Shown: one piece after another, positions 7,652 to 15,673 of the stretch
Position numbering within the stretch: position 1 is the first letter of the stretch
Layout of the letters: every line of letters begins with the position of its first letter
Source of the DNA: Amycolatopsis thermalba
Lineage (GTDB): Bacteria > Actinomycetota > Actinomycetes > Mycobacteriales > Pseudonocardiaceae
DNA length: 36,413 nucleotides
Reading direction: 5' to 3'
NCBI RefSeq assembly: GCF_003385215.1
Contig: NZ_PQHW01000073.1
Location: 1-36,413 of the forward strand
Notes under the pieces: model-generated
What the model saw: the letters and a program-made list of their open reading frames with translations, nothing else
Told to the model about the DNA's origin: nothing
Databases searched by the model: none
Program-made: the position numbers and the translations under genes

Positions 7652-8248
7652 ATGCCGTTCGACCACAACCACGCCTACCACCGGTTGCTGCTGCGGCACG
7701 TCCCCGCCGGGGCGCGCACGGCGCTCGACGTGGGCTGCGGCGCCGGGCGCTTCGCCCGCAGGCTCGCCGCGGCCGGTCTGTCGGTGGAGGGCATCGACCC
7801 GTCCGGCGAGATGATCGCGGTGGCGCGGGCGCTGGGACCGGAGACGATCACCTACCGGCACGCGGACGTCACGACGGCGGAGCTGGGGCGCTACGACTTC
7901 GTCTCGTGCCTGGCGTCGCTGCACCACGTGCCGTTCGAGACCGTGACGAAGCTGCGCGCGGCGCTGAACCCGGGCGGGGTGCTGGCGGTGCTCGGCCTGG
8001 CCAAGCCGCGTTCGGTCGCCGACTGGGTGAAGTGGGGCCTGCTCGCGCCGCCGGTCAACCTGGCGGCCCGGCTGGTCGTCGCGGCCGGCGACCGGCTCAA
8101 CGGCGGCCCGGACCCGGTCGCGACGGCGCCGGTGCGCGACTGGGACACGACGATGACGCAGGTGCGGCACGACTCGGCGCGGCTGCTGCCCGGATCGAGC
8201 GTGCGGCCGCTGCTGTTCTTCCGCTACCTGCTGGTCTACCGCGCCTGA
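7652..8248 (+). CDS. Class I SAM-dependent methyltransferase
   Basis: This 198-residue enzyme has a complete SAM-binding Rossmann core: motif I ALDVGCGAGRFA (about residues 24-35), the acidic motif II EGIDPSGEMI, motif III region RHADVTTAEL, and FVSCLASLHHVPFE followed by LNPGGVLAVLGL. The substrate is unknown; this looks like a small-molecule methyltransferase of the Methyltransf_11/25 type. The ATG at 7652 starts just before the conserved HNHAYHRLLL region. It is divergent from folC, and its last 13 bases overlap the convergent DUF2277 gene. Confidence 0.9.
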   Translation: MPFDHNHAYHRLLLRHVPAGARTALDVGCGAGRFARRLAAAGLSVEGIDPSGEMIAVARALGPETITYRHADVTTAELGRYDFVSCLASLHHVPFETVTKLRAALNPGGVLAVLGLAKPRSVADWVKWGLLAPPVNLAARLVVAAGDRLNGGPDPVATAPVRDWDTTMTQVRHDSARLLPGSSVRPLLFFRYLLVYRA

Positions 8249-8511
8249 CGCGCGGCGATCCGGGCGCGCACCTCGGGCCGCCGCAGCGGGGGCACCGTCG
8301 CCGGGGGCTGGCGGCGCGCGGGCAGCTCGCCGAGCAGCCGCGTGGTGATCTCGGCGATCTCCGCGACGGCCCGTTCGAACGGTTCGCGCGTGGCGTCGGA
8401 CAGGGTCTGCACCCCGCTCACCTTGCGCACGTACTGGCGCGCCGCGGCCTCGATCTCCTCCGCCGTCGCCGACGGCTCCAGCCCGCGGAGCACGGTGATG
8501 TTTCGGCACAT
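8236..8511 (-). CDS. DUF2277 family protein
   Basis: This 91-residue cytoplasmic protein matches the DUF2277 family: it begins MCRNITVLRGLEP, followed by ATAEEIEAAARQYVRKVSG and a helical region ending in a basic tail. The function is unknown. Such proteins are common in actinobacteria as single small genes. It is convergent with the methyltransferase gene (13-base overlap) and divergent from the amidase gene, with about 70 bases between the start codons. Confidence 0.9.
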   Translation of the reverse strand: MCRNITVLRGLEPSATAEEIEAAARQYVRKVSGVQTLSDATREPFERAVAEIAEITTRLLGELPARRQPPATVPPLRRPEVRARIAARQAR

Positions 8512-8583
8512 GTGGCCGAGACTACGCGCGCCGCGCCCTCGACGGGGTCACACTGATCGGGCAAGCTCTCGGGAAAGTTCCCC

Positions 8584-9804
8584 GTGCACGAGGAGGTGTA
8601 CGCGCTGTCGACCGACTTCGGCGCCTACGTCGAGCGCTTTCCCCTTCCGGAGACCGGAATCCCCTTCGCCGTCAAGGACTTCCTGGACGTGGCCGGCCAG
8701 ACGACGCGCAACGGCACGCCCGGTCTGGGGCACCACGCCGCGACCGAGGACGCCGAGCCGGTCGCCCGGCTGCGCGCCGCCGGATACGTCCCGGTCGCCC
8801 GGACCACGGTGCCGGAACTCGCGTGGTCGGTCCGCACGCCCGGCTGCCGCAACCCGTGGGCCCCGGACCGGGACGCGGGCGGGTCCAGCGGCGGGTCGGC
8901 GGTCGCGGTCGCCGCCGGGGACGTGCCCGTCGCGCTCGGCACCGACACCGGCGGCTCGATCCGCATCCCGGCCGCGCTCTGCGGGGTCGCCGGGCTGCGG
9001 CCGACGCACGGCACCGTACCCATGCGCGGAGTCACCGCACTGGTGCCGTCCATGGACACCGTCGGCCCGATCGCGCGCACCGCGGCGGACTGCCTGCGGG
9101 TCCACCGGATCCTGGCCGGTACCGCCGAGCCCGCGCCGGACACCGTCGAGGGGCTGCGCCTGGGGTGGCCGGAGCACCTGTGGGGCACCAAGATCGACCC
9201 CGAGGTGCTGCGGGTCGTCGAGTCGGCCGCGGACACGCTGCGTGCGGCGGGCGCGGTGCTCGTGCCGGTCGAGCTGCCGCTGGGCCACCGGCACGCGCGC
9301 ACGGCCGGGTTCACCACGATGCTCTACGAATCCGCCCAGCTGTGGTGGCGGGCGTACCAGGACGACCCGTCCGGGCTGCGCGGGCGCGCGATCGGGCAGC
9401 TCAAGGCGGGCACCGAGGTGAGCCGGGACGACTACGACGCCGCCCGCGCCCGCGCCGCCGAGATCGCCGCCGAGGTGGACGCCGCGTTCACCGAGGTGGA
9501 CGCCCTGCTGATGCCGACCCTGCCGGTCACCGCCGCCCCGGGCGACACCGACGTGGTCGAACTCGGCGGGCGAGGAGAGTCACTCGAGAACGCCTACTAC
9601 CGGCTGACCGCACTAGCCTCCGTGAGCGGGCATCCCGCGCTGACGGTCCCCGCGGGGCTGACCGCTGCCGGTCTCCCGGTCGGCGCCCAGCTCGTCGGAC
9701 CGCGGCGGCAGGAGGCCCTGCTCTGCCTGCTCGGCGGAGCGATCGAAGCCGGTCCACCCGCCCGTGCCCTGGCCCGGGCCCGCACAGGAAGAACGTGCTC
9801 ATGA
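8584..9804 (+). CDS. Amidase (amidase signature family)
   Basis: This 406-residue serine amidase would hydrolyse an amide to a carboxylic acid and ammonia or an amine. The Ser-cisSer-Lys triad is intact: Lys31 in FAVKDFLD, Ser101 in GGSSGGS and nucleophile Ser125 in [11 protein letters not shown]. The 24-residue gap between the serines matches the family. At about 400 residues it is shorter than GatA and has no sign of belonging to the tRNA amidotransferase. It starts at GTG 8584. Its last four bases overlap the acyl-CoA dehydrogenase ATG (ATGA), so the two are coupled and may act in one pathway, for example breaking down an amide whose acid enters as a CoA ester. The substrate is unknown. 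Confidence 0.92.
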   Translation: MHEEVYALSTDFGAYVERFPLPETGIPFAVKDFLDVAGQTTRNGTPGLGHHAATEDAEPVARLRAAGYVPVARTTVPELAWSVRTPGCRNPWAPDRDAGGSSGGSAVAVAAGDVPVALGTDTGGSIRIPAALCGVAGLRPTHGTVPMRGVTALVPSMDTVGPIARTAADCLRVHRILAGTAEPAPDTVEGLRLGWPEHLWGTKIDPEVLRVVESAADTLRAAGAVLVPVELPLGHRHARTAGFTTMLYESAQLWWRAYQDDPSGLRGRAIGQLKAGTEVSRDDYDAARARAAEIAAEVDAAFTEVDALLMPTLPVTAAPGDTDVVELGGRGESLENAYYRLTALASVSGHPALTVPAGLTAAGLPVGAQLVGPRRQEALLCLLGGAIEAGPPARALARARTGRTCS

Positions 9805-10967
9805 CGAAGCCCGACCCCCGTGACCTGCTCGGCATCCGCGATCTGCTGAACGAGGAGGAGCGCGAGATCGCGGACACGGTGCGGACCTTCGTCCGCAAGG
9901 AGGTCGCCGACCACGCCGGCCAGTGGTTCGAGGACGCGACGTTCCCGAAGCACCTGGTGGGGCAGCTCGGCGAGATGGGCCTGCTCGGCATGCACCTGAC
10001 CGGCTACGGCTGCGCGGGCACCAGCGCCACCGCCTACGGCCTGGCGTGCCTGGAGCTGGAGGCCGGTGACAGCGGGCTGCGCAGTTTCGTGTCCGTGCAG
10101 GGTTCGCTGGCGATGTTCCCGATCTGGAAGTACGGCTCGGACGAGCAGAAGGACCGCTGGCTGCCGTCGATGGCGCGCGGCGAGGCGATCGGCTGCTTCG
10201 GCCTGACCGAGCCCGACCGCGGGTCCGATCCGGGCGACATGCGCACGTTCGCCAAGCGCGACGGCGGGGACTGGATCCTCAACGGCTCCAAGATGTGGAT
10301 CACCAACGGCACCCTCGCCGACGTCGCGGTGGTGTGGGCGCGCACGGACGAGGGTGTGCGTGGATTCGTCGTGCCGACGGACACGCCGGGGTTCACCGCG
10401 CGGGAGATCAAGCACAAGCTGTCGCTGCGGATGTCGGCGACGGCCGAGCTGTCGTTCGACGACCTGCGCCTGCCCGGCGACGCGGTCCTGCCCGGCGTGA
10501 CCGGGCTGAAGGGCCCGCTGTCGTGCCTGTCCGAGGCGCGGTTCGGCATCCTGTTCGGCGCCCTCGGCGCGGCCCGGACCTGCTACGAGAGCGCGCTCGA
10601 CTACGCGGCGACGCGTGAGCAGTTCGGCCGCCCGATCGGTGGTTTCCAGCTGACGCAGCAGAAACTCGTCGGGATGGCGCTGGAGCTGAACAAGGCCATG
10701 CTGCTCGCGGTGCACCTGGGCCGCCGCAAGGACGCCGGTGAGCTGCCGCCCGAGCTGGTCAGCTTCGGCAAGCTGAACAACGTGCGCACCGCGATCGACA
10801 TCGCCCGCACGGCGCGCACGATCCTGGCGGCGAACGGGATCAGCCTGGAGTACCCGGTGCTGCGGCACGCCAACAACCTGGAGAGCGTGCTGACCTACGA
10901 GGGCACCGAGGAGATCCACACGCTGGTGCTGGGGCAGCTGCTGACCGGGCAGAGCGCCTACCGCTGA
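9801..10967 (+). CDS. Acyl-CoA dehydrogenase, glutaryl-CoA dehydrogenase-like
   Basis: This 388-residue FAD enzyme oxidises an acyl-CoA at the alpha-beta bond. It has the three-domain ACAD fold with the flavin-site motifs CFGLTEPDRGSDPGDM and WILNGSKMWITNG, the REQFGRPIGGFQLTQQKL segment, and the C-terminal YEGTEEIHTLVLGQLLTG with the Glu in the position of the catalytic base. The DRGSDPGDM and EGTEEIHTLVLG stretches resemble glutaryl-CoA dehydrogenases more than short- or medium-chain enzymes, so lysine, tryptophan or glutarate breakdown is possible. An AGGAAG ribosome site precedes the ATG, which overlaps the amidase stop. A strong hairpin follows the stop. Confidence 0.92.
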   Translation: MTKPDPRDLLGIRDLLNEEEREIADTVRTFVRKEVADHAGQWFEDATFPKHLVGQLGEMGLLGMHLTGYGCAGTSATAYGLACLELEAGDSGLRSFVSVQGSLAMFPIWKYGSDEQKDRWLPSMARGEAIGCFGLTEPDRGSDPGDMRTFAKRDGGDWILNGSKMWITNGTLADVAVVWARTDEGVRGFVVPTDTPGFTAREIKHKLSLRMSATAELSFDDLRLPGDAVLPGVTGLKGPLSCLSEARFGILFGALGAARTCYESALDYAATREQFGRPIGGFQLTQQKLVGMALELNKAMLLAVHLGRRKDAGELPPELVSFGKLNNVRTAIDIARTARTILAANGISLEYPVLRHANNLESVLTYEGTEEIHTLVLGQLLTGQSAYR

Positions 10968-10974
10968 GCCGGCC

Positions 10975-11003
10975 GGGTGGTGAGCGGAGACCGCTCACCA
11001 CCC
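10975..11003 (+). terminator. Perfect 13-bp hairpin terminator
   Basis: GGGTGGTGAGCGG, a three-base AGA loop, then CCGCTCACCACCC. The hairpin begins eight bases after the acyl-CoA dehydrogenase stop and ends the amidase operon. No U-tract follows. Confidence 0.85.
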
Positions 11004-11111
11004 GCACGGACGGGCGGCGGGCAGTTCGGCGGCCACCCGCGCGGGTGACAAACGGCCTGCCCCACCCGAATGGCGGCGGTAGCGCGCTCCGGCAGGGGTT
11101 AAGAAGAAGTC

Positions 11112-11978
11112 ATGCGCCGCAGCATGCTCGTCCTCCTGGTCGCCGCCTGCACGTTGCTCGCCTCGACGCTCACGGCCTCCGCCGCGCCCCGGTACCGGCA
11201 CTACGTCGCCCTCGGCGACTCCTACACGGCCGGCCCGCTGATCCCGCTGCAGCGCCTCGACCCGGTCGGCTGCTTCCGCTCCACCGGCAACTACCCGTCG
11301 CTGCTGGCGATCGCGCTGCGGGTCGGCTCGTTCACCGACGTCTCCTGCAGCGGCGCGGACACCCGCGACATGGCCGCCCCGCAGGACGTGCTGCTCGGCC
11401 CGAACCCGCCGCAGCTGGACGCCCTCCGGCCGGACACCGACCTGGTCACGCTCGGCATCGGGGGCAACGACTACAGCGTGTTCGGCACGATCATCGGCAC
11501 CTGCCCGGGCCTGCGGGCTTCGGATCCCACCGGCAACCCGTGCGAGCGCCACTTCACCGTCAACGGCGTCGACACGATCAAGGCCCGGTTGCCGCAGACG
11601 CAGGCCAACGTGACCGCGGTGCTCGGCGAGATCCACGACCGCGCCCCGAACGCGGAGGTGCTGGCGATCGGCTACCCGCGCATCGCGCCGCCGACCGGCA
11701 CCTGCCCGGACGTCCTGCCCTTCGCCGACGGCGACTACCCGTGGCTCAACAGCGTGGAGGAGGAACTCAACGCGGCGCTGGCCGCGGCGGTCGCCGACGA
11801 CGGTGACGCGTCCTATGTGGACACCTTCACCCCGTCGCTGGGCCACGACGCGTGCGCCCCGCCCGGGCAGGCGTGGATCAACGGCAAGGACCTCAAGCCG
11901 TGGGCCGCGAACTACCACCCGTTCTTCGTCGGCATGCAGGGCGTCGCCACGGTGACGTACGCGCACCTACGCGATTGA
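11112..11978 (+). CDS. Secreted SGNH/GDSL-type lipase or esterase
   Basis: This 288-residue exported hydrolase has a Sec signal peptide (residues 1-24, ending ASA) and the SGNH blocks: VALGDSYTAG with nucleophile Ser37, the GIGGNDY block, and the late NYHPFFVG carrying the catalytic His. Several cysteines (VGCFRS, DVSCSGAD, GTCPGL, NPCERH, GTCPDV, HDACAP) fit the disulphide-stabilised Streptomyces/Mycobacterium lipase group. It should act outside the cell on lipid or ester substrates. The ATG at 11112 has an AAGAAG site upstream. Its last 12 bases overlap the convergent anti-sigma-like gene. Confidence 0.93.
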   Translation: MRRSMLVLLVAACTLLASTLTASAAPRYRHYVALGDSYTAGPLIPLQRLDPVGCFRSTGNYPSLLAIALRVGSFTDVSCSGADTRDMAAPQDVLLGPNPPQLDALRPDTDLVTLGIGGNDYSVFGTIIGTCPGLRASDPTGNPCERHFTVNGVDTIKARLPQTQANVTAVLGEIHDRAPNAEVLAIGYPRIAPPTGTCPDVLPFADGDYPWLNSVEEELNAALAAAVADDGDASYVDTFTPSLGHDACAPPGQAWINGKDLKPWAANYHPFFVGMQGVATVTYAHLRD

Positions 11979-12404
11979 CCGCGCGGCTGGCGGAAGCTGC
12001 CAGGTCATCGACACCGTGGTGCCCTCGCCGGTCGCCATGACCTCGACGTGCCCGGCCAGCCCGCGGATCAGCCGCAGGCCGCGGCCGTCGGACATCGAGC
12101 GCCCCGGCGGCGGCATCTTCCAGCGGCCGCGGTCGATGACGGTGACCGCGATCAGGTCGTGGTCCCGGCTCGCGTGCAGTTCGACCGGCCCGTCCGTGCC
12201 CTCCGGGTAGGCGTGGGTCACCGAGTTCGTCAGCGCCTCGTAGCCGGCGAGACCGATCGCGTGCGCGAGGTGGCCGGGGAGGTCGAGGTCCTGGGCCCAC
12301 CGCACGAGCTCGCAGCGCAGCGCCGTGATGTCACGCGGTGAGGCGGGCCAGCGGCAGTGCAGGCTGGTTTCGGTGCACCCCGACGGCCTGGGCGTCGTGT
12401 CCAT
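11967..12404 (-). CDS. ATP-binding protein, anti-sigma-factor-like (HATPase_c)
   Basis: This protein of about 145 residues consists of one histidine-kinase-like ATPase domain of the RsbW/SpoIIAB type without a kinase dimerisation region. The N-box AGYEALTNSVTHAYPEG, the G1-box VIDRGRW and the G2 stretch DGRGLRLIRGLAG are present. Such proteins bind and inactivate sigma factors, or in actinobacteria act as orphan regulatory ATPases that respond to anti-sigma-factor antagonists. No sigma factor or STAS partner is adjacent. ATG 12404 follows a purine-rich AGTGGGGAAG stretch; GTG 12425 is an alternative that adds seven residues. Confidence 0.85.
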   Translation of the reverse strand: MDTTPRPSGCTETSLHCRWPASPRDITALRCELVRWAQDLDLPGHLAHAIGLAGYEALTNSVTHAYPEGTDGPVELHASRDHDLIAVTVIDRGRWKMPPPGRSMSDGRGLRLIRGLAGHVEVMATGEGTTVSMTWQLPPAARSIA

Positions 12405-12443
12405 CGGCTTCCCCACTCCGAGCACCTTCAGGTTTCCCCATCG

Positions 12444-13973
12444 TCACACTTCCGTGGGAACCGCTGAAGGGTCCTTGGGCCTTTCCGGGAGGATCGCCCC
12501 GATCTGCCGTTTCAGGATCTTCCCGGTCGGCCCCTTGGGCAGTTCCGGCACCAGCCACACCTGCCGCGGGTACTTGTAGGCGGCGACCCGTTCCTTGACG
12601 TAGTCACGCAGCTCGTCGGCCGTCGCGGTGGCCCCGGCCTTGAGCGCGACGGCCGCCGCGACCTCCTCACCGTGGGTGGGATGCGGCACGCCGATCACGG
12701 CGGCCTCCGCCACGGCCGGGAGTTCGTAGAGGACCTCTTCGATTTCCCGCGGATACACGTTGTAGCCCCCGCGGATGATGAGGTCCTTCTTCCGGTCGAC
12801 GATGAAGTAGTAGCCGTCCTCGTCCTGCCGGGCCAGGTCGCCGGTGCGCAGCCAGCCGTCCGGGATCGCCTCGGCCGTCGCCTCCGGCAGGTTCCAGTAG
12901 CCCCGCATCACGTTCGGGCCCTGCACCGCGATCTCCCCGATCTCGCCGGGCGCGACCTCCGCCCCGTCGGCGTCGAGCAGCCGCACCCGCACGCCGTCGA
13001 TGGGCGTGCCGATCGACCCGGCCTTGCGCGGCCGGTCCGGGTGGTTGAAGGTGACCACCGGCGAGGTCTCGGACAGCCCGTAGCCCTCCAGGATCGCGCA
13101 CCCGAAGGCCTTCTCGAACCCGTGCAGGACCTCGACCGGCAGCGCGGCGCCGCCGGACACGCACACCCGCAACGCGCTCGCGTCGATCTCGGCGGCGCGG
13201 GGATGCTGCAGCAGCGCGCCGTACATGGTCGGCACGCCTTCGAAGACGGTGACGCCGAACCGCTCGATCGCGTCGAGCACGGCGGCCGGCTCGAACCGCG
13301 GCACCAGGACCAGGCACGAGCCGCGGTAGACCGCCGCGTTGAGCGCGCAGGCCTGGCCGAACGTGTGGAACAGCGGCAGGCAGCCCATGACGACGTCGGA
13401 CGGCCGCAGGTCGAACAGGCTGCTCGCCACGGTCGTGATGTTGCTGCGCAGGTTGGCGTGCGTGAGCACGGCGCCCTTGGGCCGACCGGTGGTGCCCGAG
13501 GTGTAGAGGATGACGGCCGGGTCGTTGTCCTCGCGGGGCGCGATCTCCGGCTGCGGCTGCGCGGTCAGCCCGGTCAGGAACGCGGCCGGGTCGACGACGG
13601 TGCAGGGCACCCCGGCCGCGGCCGCGGCCTTGCCGGCCTCCTCGGCGACCCCGGCGAACACGAACAGCCGCACGGCGCCCGAGTCGGTGAGGTAGTGCTC
13701 CACCTCGCGGGCCTTGAGCAGCGGGTTCATCGGCACGACCACCCCGCCCGCCCGCAGGATGCCGTAGTAGAGCGGGGCGAAGGGCAGGATGTTCGGCAGC
13801 ATCACGCACACGCGCTCACCGGACTGGAGCCCCTCGGCCCGCAGCTGGGCGGCGACCTTGGCGGCGGCCTCGTCGAGACCGGCGTAGGTGAGCACCGCGT
13901 CGCCGAGGCGCTGGGCGGGCGCGTCGGGCTGCCGCCGAGCGGTATTTGCCAGGATGTGCGCGAGATTCGTCAT
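12444..13973 (-). CDS. Long-chain fatty-acid/acyl-CoA synthetase (AMP-binding)
   Basis: This 509-residue ANL-superfamily ligase activates a carboxylic acid to acyl-AMP and then acyl-CoA. It shows the P-loop-like ILYTSGTTGRPKGAVLTH, the core EGYGLSETSPVV, the hinge region GWLRTGDLARQDEDGYYFIVDRKKDLI (interrupted here only by normal family variation) and the C-terminal lysine motif PKGPTGKILKRQ. The ATG at 13973 has a GGAGGA ribosome site six bases upstream. It is divergent from the PucR-type regulator, which may control it. It could supply CoA esters for enzymes such as the acyl-CoA dehydrogenase about 1.5 kb away, but they are not in one operon. Confidence 0.93.
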   Translation of the reverse strand: MTNLAHILANTARRQPDAPAQRLGDAVLTYAGLDEAAAKVAAQLRAEGLQSGERVCVMLPNILPFAPLYYGILRAGGVVVPMNPLLKAREVEHYLTDSGAVRLFVFAGVAEEAGKAAAAAGVPCTVVDPAAFLTGLTAQPQPEIAPREDNDPAVILYTSGTTGRPKGAVLTHANLRSNITTVASSLFDLRPSDVVMGCLPLFHTFGQACALNAAVYRGSCLVLVPRFEPAAVLDAIERFGVTVFEGVPTMYGALLQHPRAAEIDASALRVCVSGGAALPVEVLHGFEKAFGCAILEGYGLSETSPVVTFNHPDRPRKAGSIGTPIDGVRVRLLDADGAEVAPGEIGEIAVQGPNVMRGYWNLPEATAEAIPDGWLRTGDLARQDEDGYYFIVDRKKDLIIRGGYNVYPREIEEVLYELPAVAEAAVIGVPHPTHGEEVAAAVALKAGATATADELRDYVKERVAAYKYPRQVWLVPELPKGPTGKILKRQIGAILPERPKDPSAVPTEV

Positions 13974-14041
13974 CGAATGTCCTCCGCTAGCTCGTTCCGA
14001 CCATCGTGCGTGCCGCCACCCGCCCGGCCCATGTCCGCGCG

Positions 14042-14068
14042 GACAACCGATGCCCGGTGCTCGTTGTC
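14042..14068. promoter_or_regulatory. Possible operator between acyl-CoA synthetase and PucR-type genes
   Basis: GACAAC and GTTGTC form a six-base inverted repeat with 15 bases between them, in the divergent intergenic region just before the regulator's start. It could be an autoregulatory site, but the arms are short. Confidence 0.3.
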
Positions 14069-14078
14069 GTGGGGAACA

Positions 14079-15254
14079 ATGGCGGACGTGTCGCGCACCG
14101 CCCCCGGGCTGCCGGCCGTGGCGGCGACCCTGCTGGCCCGGCTGGACTCCCTCGCCGCCCAGATGACCGCCCGGATCCGGGACGAGATCGACTTCTACGT
14201 GGTCAGCGACGACGTGCCGGACAGCTCGCTGGCCGCGTCCGTACAGGACAACCTGCGGCTGATCCTGCGCGCCCTGATCGCGGGCGAGCCGCCGGACCTG
14301 GCCGCCGCGCACGCCACCGGACGGGAGCGGGCCCGGCAGGCCGCGCCGCTGCCCGAGGTGCTGGCCGCCTTCCGGGTCGGGTTCGGCGCGCTGTGGGCCG
14401 CGATCGCCGCCGAGGCCCGCGCGTCCCGGGCCATCGACGACGCCGCCCTGGTGGACATGGTCGCCGAGGTGTGGCAGCTGGCCGGGGACGTCGCCGACGC
14501 GATGACCGCGGCCTACCGGGACGCCGTCGCCGAGATGATGCTGCGCGACGAGCACCGCCGGTCGGTGCTGGTCGAGGCGCTGCTGTCCGGGGAGATCGCC
14601 GACCAGCGGTCGCTGTGGGAGACCGCGCACACGCTGCGGCTGCCGGTCGAGGGGCGGTTCCTGGTCGTAGCGGCGGCGACGCCCGAGCCGGGCCGGGAAG
14701 CGTTGCCGGAGATCGCCTCCCGGCTGGACGCCTCCGACATCCGGTCGGCCTGGCGGCTGCAGCCGAACCAGCAGATCGGGGTGCTGTCGCTGCCGCCATC
14801 GGCCACTGTGGACGGTGTGCTCGCGGTGCTGCGGCGGACGAACGCGCGCGCGGGCGTCAGCCCGCTGTACTCCGCGCTGCGGGAGACACCGCAGGCCCTG
14901 CAGTTCGCGCGGCTGGCGCTGCGCGGGCTCGGTGAAGGTGAGGTCGCGCAGTTCGCCGACACCCCGCTCGCGGTGCTGATGGCGGCGGCGCCCGCCGAGG
15001 CCGGGCAGGTCGCCGCCCGGGTGCTCGGCCCGGTGCTGGCGCTCGGCGACGGCGCGACGCTGGTCGACACGCTGGAGTGCTGGTTCGGCGCGGGCGGATC
15101 GGCGGGCGAGGCGGCGCGGCGGCTGTTCTGCCACCCCAACACCGTGCGGTACCGGCTGCGGCGGATCGAGGAGCTGACCGGGCGGAAGCTGGCGGATCCG
15201 GCGGCGGTCGCGGAGCTGTCCGCCGCCCTCCAAGCCTTACGCATGCTTCCCTAA
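14079..15254 (+). CDS. PucR-type helix-turn-helix transcriptional regulator
   Basis: This 391-residue protein has an N-terminal RsbRD/CdaR-like helical region (about residues 10-165), a central GGDEF-like region (about 190-300) and a C-terminal PucR helix-turn-helix (ECWFGAGGSAGEAARRL followed by HPNTVRYRLRRIEELTG). Proteins of this layout are one-component regulators, typically of catabolic or secondary-metabolism genes in actinobacteria; the inducer is unknown. The ATG at 14079 has a GGGGAA site close upstream. It is transcribed away from the acyl-CoA synthetase gene, so it is a good candidate regulator of that gene. The DUF4180 gene follows after 26 bases. Confidence 0.88.
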   Translation: MADVSRTAPGLPAVAATLLARLDSLAAQMTARIRDEIDFYVVSDDVPDSSLAASVQDNLRLILRALIAGEPPDLAAAHATGRERARQAAPLPEVLAAFRVGFGALWAAIAAEARASRAIDDAALVDMVAEVWQLAGDVADAMTAAYRDAVAEMMLRDEHRRSVLVEALLSGEIADQRSLWETAHTLRLPVEGRFLVVAAATPEPGREALPEIASRLDASDIRSAWRLQPNQQIGVLSLPPSATVDGVLAVLRRTNARAGVSPLYSALRETPQALQFARLALRGLGEGEVAQFADTPLAVLMAAAPAEAGQVAARVLGPVLALGDGATLVDTLECWFGAGGSAGEAARRLFCHPNTVRYRLRRIEELTGRKLADPAAVAELSAALQALRMLP

Positions 15255-15267
15255 ACGTCCCTATCTG

Positions 15268-15286
15268 GTACATTGAAGGTATGTAC
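15268..15286. promoter_or_regulatory. Operator-like palindrome over the -10 box and start codon of the DUF4180 gene
   Basis: GTACAT, seven bases, ATGTAC is a perfect inverted repeat. Its left arm contains most of a TACATT -10 box and its right arm contains the ATG start codon. The start lies six bases after the -10 box, so a leaderless mRNA is likely and a protein bound here would block transcription start. Confidence 0.5.
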
Positions 15287-15610
15287 AAGGTGATTGAGAG
15301 CCCGATCGCGTCCGAGGCTGACGCGATCGACGTGATGGGGCAGCTCTACGGGCAGGACGTCGAGTGGCTCGTCCTGCCGGTGGAGCGGCTGGACCCGGGG
15401 TTCTTCGACCTGAGCACGGGCATCGCGGGCGCGGTCACCCAGAAGTTCCTGAACTACGGGTTCCGGCTGGCGATCGTCGGCGACATCTCGCGGTTCACCG
15501 CGGCGAGCGAGGCGCTGGCCGCCTACGTGCGGGAGTCGAACCGGGGCCGGCAGGTGTGGTTCGCGCCGGACCTGGACGCGCTGGAGGCCCGGCTCCGGCC
15601 GGCCGCCTGA
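15281..15610 (+). CDS. DUF4180 domain-containing protein
   Basis: This 109-residue cytoplasmic protein matches DUF4180: an N-terminal DVMGQLYGQDVEWLVLPVERLDPGFFDLSTGIAG block followed by FLNYGFRLAIVGDISRF and a C-terminal EALAAYVRESNRGRQVWFAPDLDALEARL. Its function is not established; in other genomes it is found near PadR- or MarR-like regulators. The segment has an STAS/SpoIIAA-like alternating beta/alpha pattern, which is only an impression. The ATG at 15281 lies inside a palindrome. Eleven bases after the stop begins a 12-base palindrome GGAACCGGTTCC. The downstream lipoprotein has its own ribosome site. Confidence 0.85.
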   Translation: MYKVIESPIASEADAIDVMGQLYGQDVEWLVLPVERLDPGFFDLSTGIAGAVTQKFLNYGFRLAIVGDISRFTAASEALAAYVRESNRGRQVWFAPDLDALEARLRPAA

Positions 15611-15622
15611 GGAACCGGTTCC
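15611..15622. repeat. 12-bp perfect palindrome after the DUF4180 gene
   Basis: GGAACCGGTTCC begins directly after the TGA. It could be a short regulatory site for the lipoprotein gene downstream. It is too short to be a terminator with a normal loop. Confidence 0.3.
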
Positions 15623-15673
15623 GCCGCACCCGCGTCTCAGCCCCGGTTTCGATGATCGACTGGGAGCGACGAC

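Noticed and set aside
12672-14078. Long plus-strand frame upstream of and continuous with the PucR-type regulator
   Set aside because: It is antisense to the acyl-CoA synthetase gene; only the part from 14079 has family motifs and a ribosome site.
15281-15610. Toxin or antitoxin identity for the DUF4180 gene
   Set aside because: It is small and has an operator-like palindrome at its start, but there is no partner gene of matching size or overlap.
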